A stretch of DNA of 15,114 bases from positions 1 through 15,114 of the forward strand of contig CAZUSO010000068.1 in the NCBI GenBank assembly GCA_964622775.1, given 5' to 3'. This document shows, piece by piece, positions 1-7,162 of this stretch. How positions within the stretch are numbered: position 1 is the first letter of the stretch; the number at the start of each line of letters is the position of its first letter. The notes under the pieces were generated by a model. That model saw only the letters and a list, made by a program, of their open reading frames with translations, was not told the DNA's origin and did not search any database. The DNA is from CAZUSO01 sp964622775. Its GTDB lineage: Bacteria > Bacteroidota > Bacteroidia > Chitinophagales > Chitinophagaceae. A program made the position numbers and the translations under genes.

Positions 1-104
1 ACGCTATCGCTGAATATCAATACCTTATATTAAAATAGTGTCAAACTTGAGAAAAGTATTAACCCCTATACTCGTATTTTGAATTAACACCACAATAAAA
101 AAAG

Positions 105-269
105 ATGACATATTCACTCATTCCGATCGGGTTAATCACCGTATTCATGCTCTACGTACTCTATCTTTTGCTTATCAAAAAGGATATGAAAAAATTCAAG
201 TTGGTATTCTATCCCGGCATGGTTTTCATTGCCATTTGGACTGTTATTTACTTTTTTCTGTTGAAATGA
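105..269 (+). CDS. Small two-helix membrane protein (54 aa), function unknown
   Basis: An ATG-initiated reading frame of 54 codons follows an A-rich stretch that is typical of Bacteroidota translation starts. It begins MTYSLIPIGLITVFMLYVLY. Two hydrophobic stretches, at about residues 4-24 and 33-53, are separated by a short lysine-rich loop (KKDMKKFK). This predicts a hairpin of two membrane helices in the inner membrane. There is no signal peptide cleavage site and no catalytic motif. The next gene on the same strand starts 200 bases downstream. I do not recognise a family. The regular hydrophobic/basic pattern and the clean stop argue that it is a real small membrane protein, but its length leaves room for a chance ORF. 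Confidence 0.6.
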   Translation: MTYSLIPIGLITVFMLYVLYLLLIKKDMKKFKLVFYPGMVFIAIWTVIYFFLLK

Positions 270-440
270 AAAGTGATCTTAAAAAAATGATGATTTTTTC
301 TTCCGATGTGAGTGATTCAGGCAATCTCAGGGCAGCTTCCAACATTGGTTACAGGCATCTCTAAGGTGCAGGAACACTGTTAGTGTATTACTCAGGGGAA
401 ATCCGCATGTCGTACTAAACAGAAGTGTGAAGTTTGTTGC

Positions 441-448
441 TATTTTTG
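441..448 (+). promoter_or_regulatory. Bacteroidota -7 box (TATTTTTG) for the Crp/Fnr gene
   Basis: The octamer TATTTTTG matches the Bacteroidota -7 consensus TAnnTTTG and sits 21 bases before the ATG at 470. No good TTG/TTTG -33 element is seen about 20 bases upstream, so only half of the promoter is supported. Its position argues that translation does not begin at the TTG at 434, which would lie upstream of the transcript start. Confidence 0.45.
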
Positions 449-469
449 TACGATCAATACCGCTTGTCT

Positions 470-1057
470 ATGTACAAACTACTGAAGGAAAATATACAAA
501 GAACGCTGGGGCGCACTGTTCCCGAAAAGGATCTGGATGCATTCTGCTCTTTATTTTTTTACAAATCCGTTGATAAAAAGATTCGCCTGACTGAAGAAAA
601 CAGTTTTTGCAAATACCTTTATTTCATCAATAAAGGCGCCTGCTATTCGGGTTATACTAATAATGAGGGCGACCGCTTTGCTGTTCAGTTTGCTGTTGAG
701 GATTACTGGATCACCGATCAATACAGCTTTTTTACCGGTAAGCAATCGATCTATATTATCGAAACTTTGGAGCCGGGCGAATTGCTTTATTTCAGCAAGT
801 CAAATTTCGACAAAGCCTGCGACATGTTTCCTTTCGCCGACCGTTATTTCAGGTTGCTGATCCAGAATGCCTATATCTCACTGCAATACCGCCTGGCCAC
901 TACAAACAGTAACGAAGCCGAACTGCGTTATCTGGAATTCAGCGAACGTTTCCCTCAGTTTTTACAGCGTATTCCGCAATATCTGATCGCCTCTTATTTA
1001 GGTATTACTGCGCCCTCATTGAGCCGCATCCGGCAAAAGCTGGCTCACCGTTCCTGA
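470..1057 (+). CDS. Crp/Fnr-family transcriptional regulator
   Basis: This 195-residue protein has the size and layout of the many Bacteroidota Crp/Fnr regulators. A cNMP-binding-type beta-roll covers about residues 25-110, a long dimerisation helix about 112-145, and a C-terminal winged helix-turn-helix about 150-190. The recognition region IASYLGITAPSLSRIRQKL is typical of this group. The roll lacks the conserved Arg-Ser/Thr phosphate cassette of true cAMP receptors, so the ligand is probably not cAMP. There is no cysteine cluster of the FNR iron-sulfur type. The start chosen is ATG 470, which gives the family's usual N-terminus MYKLLKENI. An in-frame TTG at 434 lies before the -7 box and is unlikely. 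The YceI gene follows 84 bases downstream on the same strand and is a plausible target, by inference from adjacency. Confidence 0.88.
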   Translation: MYKLLKENIQRTLGRTVPEKDLDAFCSLFFYKSVDKKIRLTEENSFCKYLYFINKGACYSGYTNNEGDRFAVQFAVEDYWITDQYSFFTGKQSIYIIETLEPGELLYFSKSNFDKACDMFPFADRYFRLLIQNAYISLQYRLATTNSNEAELRYLEFSERFPQFLQRIPQYLIASYLGITAPSLSRIRQKLAHRS

Positions 1058-1087
1058 TTGATCTGATTTCTTAACCTATGTTAATGC

Positions 1088-1114
1088 TTTGTCCTTTTTT
1101 CCGGGTGATCTTTG
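1088..1114 (+). promoter_or_regulatory. Possible promoter of the YceI gene
   Basis: TTTG (1088-1091) and GATCTTTG (1107-1114) resemble the -33 and -7 elements, but the -7 has one mismatch to TAnnTTTG and the spacer is only 15 bases, shorter than usual. A purine-rich run (AATAAAAAAAGAAA) then leads to the ATG at 1142. The call is weak. Read-through from the Crp/Fnr gene is the alternative, since no terminator separates them. Confidence 0.25.
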
Positions 1115-1141
1115 CATCATCAAAAACAATAAAAAAAGAAA

Positions 1142-1678
1142 ATGGAAAACACAACTAAATGGGTACTCGACCCCGCACACAGCGAGCTTGTTTTTAAGGT
1201 AAAGCACCTGATGATTACTAATGTAAAAGGAGAATTCAGGAACTTTGATGCTCAGGTGACTACGGTTGGCGAAGATTTCAGCAACGCAAAGATCAACACG
1301 ACTATTGATGCCGGATCCGTTTTTACAAACAGTACGGATCGTGATAATCATTTAAAAAGCGGAGACTTCTTTGATGCGGAAAAATATCCCAATCTTAGCT
1401 TTGAAGGCACTGAACTGCAAAAATTAGACGATGAAAACTTCAAGCTGAAGGGTATGCTGACTATCAGGGATACCACAAAGGAAATCACTTTGGATGTTGA
1501 ATATGGCGGCGTTCAAAAGGATCCCTGGGGAAATACCAAGGCCGGATTTTCTTTCACCGGAAAGATCAACCGTAAAGACTGGGGACTTAACTGGAACGCG
1601 GCATTGGAAGCCGGCGGCGTGATGGTGAGCGAAGAGGTAAGAATACAGGGCGAGGTGCAGTTTATCAAACAAGCCTGA
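1142..1678 (+). CDS. YceI-family polyisoprenoid-binding-like protein
   Basis: The 178-residue product has the hallmark YceI opening, with TTKWVLDPAHSELVFKVKHLMITNVKGEF followed by alternating beta strands that form the extended lipocalin-like barrel. The family binds long isoprenoid or amphipathic lipids in a hydrophobic channel (established for TT1927b and E. coli YceI). Family motifs visible are the DPAHS start, the DRDNHLKSGDFFDAEKYP segment at about residues 66-82, and IRDTTKEITLDVEYGG at about 108-123. There is no signal peptide, so this is a cytoplasmic member, unlike periplasmic E. coli YceI. It lies directly behind the Crp/Fnr regulator and is closed by a strong terminator, so it is transcribed alone or with that regulator. 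The physiological ligand cannot be read from sequence. Confidence 0.93.
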   Translation: MENTTKWVLDPAHSELVFKVKHLMITNVKGEFRNFDAQVTTVGEDFSNAKINTTIDAGSVFTNSTDRDNHLKSGDFFDAEKYPNLSFEGTELQKLDDENFKLKGMLTIRDTTKEITLDVEYGGVQKDPWGNTKAGFSFTGKINRKDWGLNWNAALEAGGVMVSEEVRIQGEVQFIKQA

Positions 1679-1737
1679 GCCATAAATATTGCCCAACATC
1701 CTGCCGGAATGTAAAAAACAGAAGACATATCATTTAT

Positions 1738-1777
1738 CAAAAATCCGGAATCGTTTATTCGCGATTCCGGATTTTTG
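1738..1777. terminator. Perfect 16-bp inverted-repeat terminator after the YceI gene
   Basis: Arms CAAAAATCCGGAATCG (1738-1753) and CGATTCCGGATTTTTG (1762-1777) are exact reverse complements around an 8-base loop. The GC-rich core CCGGAATCG is flanked by A and T runs, so the hairpin can work as an intrinsic terminator in either direction. It lies 60 bases past the YceI stop codon. Confidence 0.88.
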
Positions 1778-1885
1778 ATTTTAATAAATGCGGCTTGATC
1801 CTTATTGAAGAAAGCCGAATCGAATGACGCCTCTTCATAAATCATCCGATTGGGTTATGATATTTTACCATTGTTTTATATCTTT

Positions 1886-2485
1886 ATGCCGGCTAAAACA
1901 ATTTTCTACCCCGAACAATTTATGCTTATGCCGCAGAAAGGACAGATACTAAGCAATCCGATCAATGGGGATACCCATGAATTTCTTGAAACCGCCAAAG
2001 ATACGGCGGGCGAACGTGTGGTGCTGAAAGCCGTGATCCGGAGCAAAGGAAAATTAGTTCCCGATCATTTTCATTTGCTGCAGGAGGAAACATTTGAGGT
2101 GGCTTCCGGTCGACTCACCGTCTGGTCGGAAGGCAGAACCTCGGTTATTACAGCCGGAGAAAAGATAACGCTGCCCAAAGGAAAGCCGCATAATCATTAC
2201 AATAATGATGATGCCCCGGTCACTTATATCCACACTATGGTTCCGGCTTTGGATTTCGACTATTTAATTGAAAACTTAGTAGGGCTGGCCGGTAGCGGCA
2301 AAAGTAAAAACGGGAAATACGGCTTCCTCCAGGAGCTCGTTACGTTGAAATATATTGACAGCAAATCATTCCTGGCCGGAATACCTCTAGGACTTCAGAA
2401 AGTGCTTATGAATATTTTCGGGCCTATGGGAAGGCAGTTAGGATACAGAGCTGTTTACAAAAAATATTCCGATATTGAAAAATGA
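1886..2485 (+). CDS. Cupin-domain protein with C-terminal helical extension
   Basis: The protein is 199 residues if started at ATG 1886. Residues about 40-115 form a single cupin barrel. Motif 1 is HFHLLQE (H61, H63, E67) and motif 2 is GEKITLPKGKPHNHYN (G91 to N106, with H102), which fits the textbook G(X)5PXG(X)2H(X)3N pattern. A divalent metal site with three His and one Glu is therefore expected. Residues about 120-199 are an added helical region rich in hydrophobic residues, of unknown role. No catalytic assignment is possible, because cupins with this minimal signature include isomerases, dioxygenases and storage folds. Starts at TTG 1850 or ATG 1922 are alternatives. A -7-like TATCTTTA overlaps the 1886 ATG and would favour 1922 if it is functional. 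Confidence 0.8.
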   Translation: MPAKTIFYPEQFMLMPQKGQILSNPINGDTHEFLETAKDTAGERVVLKAVIRSKGKLVPDHFHLLQEETFEVASGRLTVWSEGRTSVITAGEKITLPKGKPHNHYNNDDAPVTYIHTMVPALDFDYLIENLVGLAGSGKSKNGKYGFLQELVTLKYIDSKSFLAGIPLGLQKVLMNIFGPMGRQLGYRAVYKKYSDIEK

Positions 2486-2738
2486 TGGTGGAAAAATCCG
2501 TTCTCACTTTCCGGTATAAATATCTTCGATAAGTATATTCTTCTATTGAAAGTAATAAGCAGCATCAGTTTTCTCCGGCTGTCATCTACAGTTTCAAACC
2601 GGCGTTAACTATTCCGCAATAAAATGTATCATCAACCTATATACCTTTACCAGGATTTTGTTGCCTGCTGAAGATAAAGTCTGCCCAACTATGGAGATCA
2701 TACCCCAGTAAAGGCAACAGCAGCATCAATACGATAAT
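2486..2738 (+). other. Intergenic leader before the four-gene operon
   Basis: This stretch of 253 bases has no credible ORF. A -7-like TACCTTTA lies near 2643-2650 without a -33 partner, and a widely spaced 7-bp inverted repeat (GTTGCCT ... AGGCAAC) lies in the last 80 bases. No clear terminator for the cupin gene and no clear promoter for the operon are seen. Confidence 0.3.
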
Positions 2739-3134
2739 TTGACAGACGGTAAAAAACATAAAATCCTGACTTATTGTATCGCGACTGTTTGGCTCGTAAA
2801 CGGATTGTTTTGTAAAGTCTTAAACCTTGTTCCCCGACATGAACAAATTGTCGCACGCATTTCAGGAGCTAACTTTTCAAGATTCCTGACCATTCTAATC
2901 GGGCTTTCTGAAACTGTAATGGCAATTTGGATCCTGATAAGATTCAAACCCCGCTTAAATGCCATTACTCAAATGACATTCATAGCTGTGATGAATATTA
3001 TAGAATTTTGCTTGGCGCCGGATTTACTGCTTTGGGGCAGACTGAATCTGGTTTTTGCATTGATGTTTATCCGACTTATCTACTATGCTGAATTTATCCA
3101 GAACAAGAAACTAAATCTCCCAAACCCGATATGA
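2739..3134 (+). CDS. DoxX-like integral membrane protein, first gene of a four-gene operon
   Basis: This is a 131-residue protein with four predicted membrane helices (about residues 9-27, 46-66, 73-92 and 95-113). Its pattern KKHKILTYCIATVWLVNGLFCKVLNLVPRHEQIV is characteristic of the DoxX-like (DoxX_3) family. That family is related to quinone-interacting DoxX proteins, but its biochemical role is not established. The only start consistent with full length is TTG at 2739. The frame is open upstream to 2712 without ATG or GTG, and the next ATG (2839) would remove the first helix. The stop overlaps the next start by four bases (ATGA), which implies translational coupling. DoxX_3 domains are elsewhere fused to or next to other small membrane or sugar-epimerase-like domains, so a partner role is likely. 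Confidence 0.8.
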   Translation: MTDGKKHKILTYCIATVWLVNGLFCKVLNLVPRHEQIVARISGANFSRFLTILIGLSETVMAIWILIRFKPRLNAITQMTFIAVMNIIEFCLAPDLLLWGRLNLVFALMFIRLIYYAEFIQNKKLNLPNPI

Positions 3135-3865
3135 AATCACTAAAAGATCATCCCTTTGCAGTTGAAGCATTTTTTGACAGTTCGCTTGTGCTGACATTTG
3201 CCGTACCCAAAGCACAACTGGAACATCTTATTCCTGACTGTCTGAATCTGGATACATTTCAGGACAAATGGGCATTTATAGCAGTTGCCATGGTTCAGAC
3301 CTCCGGACTCAGGCCAAAAGGATTTCCAAAATTCATGGGAAATGACTTCTTTTTAATCGGCTACAGAATTTTTGTCCGCTTCACCAATAATGCAGGGAAG
3401 CGACTAAGGGGATTGTATATTATCAAATCGGAGACAGACAAAAGAAAAATGATGTTTTGGGGCAATATTTTCACCCATTATAATTATACGACAACCGATA
3501 TTCAACAAATAACAACAGGGCATTTAAAAACAATCCGATCGGTGCAATCAAAATTTCATATTACGGTTGAGCAAACCGAACTCGAAATATCCATTCCGGA
3601 AGATTCGCCATTTTCTGACTGGAAAGATGCCAGAAGATTTGCCGGCCCGCTGCCACATACATTCACCTATAATGCATCGGATAAGACCGTACTGATCATT
3701 GAAGGCGTTCGCCAAAAATGGAATCCGGAGCCGGTAAAAGTTGAAAGTTACGATTTCGATTTCCTGAACAATCTGAAACTTCAACACATAGTTTTGGCAA
3801 ATGCTTTTGAAATCAGGAATATTCCTTATTACTGGAAAAAAGGCAAAGTGGAAAAATGGAACTAA
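3131..3865 (+). CDS. DUF2071-family (YqjF-like) protein
   Basis: This is a 244-residue soluble protein. The N-terminal segment, with VEAFFDSSLVLTFAVPKAQLEHLIPDCLNLD, followed by WAFIAVAMVQTSGLRPKGFP and NDFFLIGYRIFVRF, is the recognisable opening of the DUF2071/YqjF family. In that family residues around 'IPxxLxLD' and 'xxPRxFxxxNxxxxxYRxxVR' are conserved. The fold is acetoacetate-decarboxylase-like in known relatives, but no catalytic lysine can be assigned here and no activity is established. The start is ATG 3131 within ATGA. The end overlaps the next gene by 10 bases. Context between two membrane proteins and a membrane-anchored methyltransferase suggests it works at the cytoplasmic face of the membrane. 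That is inference. Confidence 0.85.
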   Translation: MKSLKDHPFAVEAFFDSSLVLTFAVPKAQLEHLIPDCLNLDTFQDKWAFIAVAMVQTSGLRPKGFPKFMGNDFFLIGYRIFVRFTNNAGKRLRGLYIIKSETDKRKMMFWGNIFTHYNYTTTDIQQITTGHLKTIRSVQSKFHITVEQTELEISIPEDSPFSDWKDARRFAGPLPHTFTYNASDKTVLIIEGVRQKWNPEPVKVESYDFDFLNNLKLQHIVLANAFEIRNIPYYWKKGKVEKWN

Positions 3866-4611
3866 AACGGAAACCTTTTCAAGGTGTGTTAAATATCATT
3901 CGTTTTAACCGGCATTTTTATGTCATGGCCATGGTGGTTTTCATCATCTTAATATTGTTCAAAAATTCATTCCCGCAACAGCTGCAAAATATAGTAATGA
4001 TTGGCACAGCACTGTCAATGCTTACCATCATCATTTCCCTGCTTATTTCATTTTACGTTTACGATCTGTCCGATATTTATCAACTCAAGTGGCTTGTTAA
4101 TGCTGACAACAAAAGGATTTTGAATCTCAATGCAGGATTTGATGAAACAAGCGAAATCATTCAAAGCAAATTCCCTGATGCCGACCTGACCATTTGTGAT
4201 TTTTATGACCCGGTCAGGCATACGGAACTATCTATCAAAAGGGCAAGACTGTCCTATCCGCCAAATCCAAAAACAGTTTCCGTTAAAACCAACAAACTTC
4301 CTTTCCCGGATAGCATTTTTGATAAATCACTAGCAATTTTATCGGCACACGAAATAAGAAACGAAAACGAAAGGATTCAGTTTTTCAAAGAACTAAACCG
4401 CATTACAAAATTATCGGGGGAAATATTGGTAACAGAACATTTACGGGACCTTAATAATTTTCTGGCTTATACTTTTGGATTTCTGCATTTTCACTCCCGA
4501 AAAAGTTGGATGAAAACTTTTAATCAGGCTAACCTGAGTATAAAGCAGGAAATCAAAACAACACCATTTATTACAACTTTTATTTTAGGAAAAAATGGAG
4601 ATACATTTTAA
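3856..4611 (+). CDS. Membrane-anchored methyltransferase-like protein with degenerate SAM motif
   Basis: The protein has 251 residues. Two membrane helices at the N-terminus (about 22-36 and 45-68) are followed by a cytoplasmic Rossmann-like domain. Motif I, normally a VLDLGCGTG-type loop, reads RILNLNAGFDETSE (88-100). The post-II region DADLTICDFYDP (108-119) resembles the strand carrying the acidic residue that holds the SAM ribose. Residues NKLPFPDSIFDKSLAILSAHEIRN (146-169) match the usual motif with D156 and the 'LSxHEI' signature. RITKLSGEILVTEHLRD (182-198) matches the later beta strand. The fold is therefore a class I methyltransferase, but the glycine-rich loop is largely lost. Reduced or absent SAM binding, or a changed substrate, is possible. 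It overlaps both neighbours (10 and 17 bases), so it is an obligate operon member. Confidence 0.78.
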   Translation: MELKRKPFQGVLNIIRFNRHFYVMAMVVFIILILFKNSFPQQLQNIVMIGTALSMLTIIISLLISFYVYDLSDIYQLKWLVNADNKRILNLNAGFDETSEIIQSKFPDADLTICDFYDPVRHTELSIKRARLSYPPNPKTVSVKTNKLPFPDSIFDKSLAILSAHEIRNENERIQFFKELNRITKLSGEILVTEHLRDLNNFLAYTFGFLHFHSRKSWMKTFNQANLSIKQEIKTTPFITTFILGKNGDTF

Positions 4612-4990
4612 GATAATTGGAGTCTTGTTATTGCTTTTAGCCCTAATTCACGCTTTTTTCCCAAAATATTTTAACTGGAAAGAAGAACTGAACTTATTGA
4701 GCCAGATTAACAGGCAAATGATGACCATTCATACTTTTTTCATTGCCCTTGTGGTTTTTTTAATGGGCTTACTCTGTTTGACATCTGCTACTGCGCTGAT
4801 ACAAACAACACTGGGCAAAATAATAACTTTGGGGCTTGGTTTTTTCTGGATCGTCAGATTAATAGTTCAATTTTTAGGTTACTCATCAAAGCTTTGGAAA
4901 GGAAAAAAATTTGAAACGATAATCCACATTTTATTTTCATTGCTTTGGACATATTTTAGCATTGTGTTTTTATGGGCAACATTCCACTGA
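4595..4990 (+). CDS. Four-helix integral membrane protein, last gene of the operon
   Basis: This is a 131-residue, strongly hydrophobic protein with four predicted helices (about 5-23, 43-66, 73-94 and 107-129). Polar insertions carry FPKYFNWKEELNLLSQINRQMMTIHTFF, in which His46 and the flanking polar residues lie at a membrane edge. I do not recognise a characterised family. Its size and helix count mirror the DoxX-like protein at the head of the same operon, although the sequences are not obviously alike. The start overlaps the methyltransferase-like gene by 17 bases, which sets the start at ATG 4595. No terminator hairpin is visible after the stop. Confidence 0.78.
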   Translation: MEIHFKIIGVLLLLLALIHAFFPKYFNWKEELNLLSQINRQMMTIHTFFIALVVFLMGLLCLTSATALIQTTLGKIITLGLGFFWIVRLIVQFLGYSSKLWKGKKFETIIHILFSLLWTYFSIVFLWATFH

Positions 4991-5129
4991 CAAAAAATAA
5001 TAAAACGAGCACAGGCGGCAATAGTTAAGGCGGCAACTTTTCTCCATGAATGGTAATCCTTTGGGAAAATTAAAATGAACAGATATTATTATACAAAGGA
5101 AATGCATATAGGAATCCTTATTCAAGCCA

Positions 5130-5160
5130 TTGTAAATTCGCCTTATTTCAAATAGATTTG
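5130..5160 (+). promoter_or_regulatory. Bacteroidota housekeeping promoter of the PorE-like gene
   Basis: TTG at 5130-5132 and TAGATTTG at 5153-5160 are separated by 20 bases and match the Bacteroidota -33 TTG / -7 TAnnTTTG consensus with normal spacing. The ATG at 5186 lies 25 bases downstream. This is the best complete promoter in the window, and it separates this gene from the preceding operon. Confidence 0.7.
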
Positions 5161-5185
5161 CGCAAACTCATTCTTATTTTTCATT

Positions 5186-7120
5186 ATGCGCTTGTCTCTG
5201 GTTTTATTATTCATGATTGGCAATGTGATTATGACATATGCCCAGGATAATAGCAGGGCGCAACGCCTGGTGATGAATGCCCGGTTTTACATTAAAAAAG
5301 ACCGCCCGGAAAAAGCGGAGAAAGCACTGCAAAAAGCCATCAGTACTTACCCTTCATATATCGTGGCCTATAGTGAGCTGGGGTATCTGTATTTTCACCA
5401 AAGACAATATTCCCGAGCTGCGGACGTATTTAAAGCTGCCATTCAGATTTGTCCAAAATGCGACCGTTCGTTTGCCTTTCCCTTAGCTACAGCCTTGTGC
5501 AATATTCAGCAGTATGCACAGGCCGGAGCGGTATTATCAGGCGTAAATGTATCGGCTCAGTTTCCGGACGATGCACGCATGCAAATCGATTTATTGCAAC
5601 GCAATATTCAGTTTGGGAAATATGCGGTAACACATCCCTGGGCAGACAGTCCCCGCAATATGGGGCTGCGTATCAACTCGGAATACGATGAATATTTCCC
5701 GATTATCACCCCTGATGACAGTACCCTGTATTTCACGCGGCGTACGGGAGGGATTGATGAAGATTTCTACATTGCCCACCGCGACAGTTGCGATGACGGA
5801 GCCTGGCGCTCCGCTATGGATGCAGGCAGCCCGCCGAATTCACCACAACAGGAAGGCGCTTTATTTATCTCCCCCGACCAGCATTATATGTTCTTCATGA
5901 GATGCGACAACCGGAGCGTGAATGGCTGGGAAGCCGGCGGATGTGACCTGTACTTCACCTATACGGATCCGGTGCTGTGGGCTCAGCCCGTGCCTTTCGG
6001 ATTTACCATTAACACAACGCGCTTTGAGGGAATGCCTTCGCTCAGCAGCGATAACCGGGAATTGTTTTTCGTCAGCGACCGCGATGGCGGATATGGCGGC
6101 AAAGATATCTGGGTATCACGGTTTGAAAACGGGCTTTGGCAGATTCCCCAAAACCTGGGGCCGGAAATCAATACGCCTATGGATGAAACCGCTCCTTTTA
6201 TCGCGCCCGACAATAAGACGCTTTATTTTACCTCCAACGGGCATCCGGGTATGGGCGGCAATGATATATACATGACTAAGCGCTACCCGAACGGCGTTTG
6301 GAGCGCTCCTGAAAATCTGGGTTATCCACTTAACACGGCATATGAAGAGGTGAGCTTTTGCATCAGCCCTGACGGCAGCAAGGGTTACCTCTCCTCAGAC
6401 CGACCGGGTGGATTTGGCCGGATGGATTTGTATGAGATGGATATGCCGCAGCAGATCCGGCCTGAAGCTTACACTTATGTAGTGGGCAAAGTATATGACA
6501 GCTTTACCCGTGAACCTGTGGCTTATGCCCAGATTGCCTGGAACAACACAGTTGACGGACATACCGTTTTCCGGTTTCAGGCCAATAAGGGTGACGGCAG
6601 CTATATGGCCGCCATTCCCGTTGGCGAGCCTTTTACACTGAAAGTATTTCGCAGCGGCTACCACAGCCTGCAGGACACCGTCATATTCCGGGAAGTAAAT
6701 ACGATGCACCCCGACACGCTTAATTTCGCATTACTGCCCGGAAGTTACCAGATACCAGCACCGGAGGACAACACCCGGATAGCCGATACTCTGATTTTTA
6801 CTTTCTATTTTAAGAAAAATGATTCCCTGCTCACTAAAAACAGCCAGGAGCAGCTTATAAAGTTTGTGCAGGAAAATCAGGGGCTGCCTGTAGATTTTTA
6901 TGTAAACGGATATACCGATGACAGCGGGCGCCCATACATAAACGAAGCCATATCCTTTGCACGTGGCCGGGCAGTAGCCGATATCATACAACAGGCCGGT
7001 GTGTCGGCAGCACATATTCATGTTCAGGGTTGGGCAGATGCCTACCCGGCGGCTCCAAACGACAGTGAAGAAAACCGTGACCTCAACCGAAGGGTGGAGG
7101 TGTATTTGAAGAAGCTATAG
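5186..7120 (+). CDS. PorE-like envelope protein: TPR, PD40 propeller, CPD-regulatory and OmpA domains
   Basis: This 644-residue exported protein has a signal peptide at residues 1-19 (cleavage near TYA/Q), with no lipobox cysteine. Tetratricopeptide repeats follow at about 24-120. A beta-propeller of PD40/WD40-like blades lies at about 155-425, with repeated patterns such as 'PSLSSDNRELFFVSDRDGGYGGKD', 'APFIAPDNKTLYFTSNG' and 'SFCISPDGSKGYLSSDRPGG'. A carboxypeptidase-regulatory-like domain covers about 430-505. The C-terminal OmpA domain covers about 535-644. It keeps the peptidoglycan-binding Asp (YTDD, D578) and Arg (NRRVE, R635/R636). This order equals that of PorE, the peptidoglycan-anchoring component linked to type IX secretion. 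PorE, however, is a lipoprotein and Bacteroidota carry several paralogues, so the specific assignment is inference. It is monocistronic by promoter evidence. Confidence 0.85.
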   Translation: MRLSLVLLFMIGNVIMTYAQDNSRAQRLVMNARFYIKKDRPEKAEKALQKAISTYPSYIVAYSELGYLYFHQRQYSRAADVFKAAIQICPKCDRSFAFPLATALCNIQQYAQAGAVLSGVNVSAQFPDDARMQIDLLQRNIQFGKYAVTHPWADSPRNMGLRINSEYDEYFPIITPDDSTLYFTRRTGGIDEDFYIAHRDSCDDGAWRSAMDAGSPPNSPQQEGALFISPDQHYMFFMRCDNRSVNGWEAGGCDLYFTYTDPVLWAQPVPFGFTINTTRFEGMPSLSSDNRELFFVSDRDGGYGGKDIWVSRFENGLWQIPQNLGPEINTPMDETAPFIAPDNKTLYFTSNGHPGMGGNDIYMTKRYPNGVWSAPENLGYPLNTAYEEVSFCISPDGSKGYLSSDRPGGFGRMDLYEMDMPQQIRPEAYTYVVGKVYDSFTREPVAYAQIAWNNTVDGHTVFRFQANKGDGSYMAAIPVGEPFTLKVFRSGYHSLQDTVIFREVNTMHPDTLNFALLPGSYQIPAPEDNTRIADTLIFTFYFKKNDSLLTKNSQEQLIKFVQENQGLPVDFYVNGYTDDSGRPYINEAISFARGRAVADIIQQAGVSAAHIHVQGWADAYPAAPNDSEENRDLNRRVEVYLKKL

Positions 7121-7162
7121 TAATACGAAGCGAAATAAAAAAATTGACAATTTAGAAGGCAC

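Noticed and set aside
434..469. N-terminal extension of the Crp/Fnr regulator from TTG 434
   Set aside because: The extension overlaps the TATTTTTG -7 box and adds residues not typical of the family. ATG 470 fits better.
7139..7155. AAATTGACAATTT palindrome between the convergent PorE-like and lipoprotein genes
   Set aside because: The loop is one base and the stem is AT-only, too weak to call a terminator.
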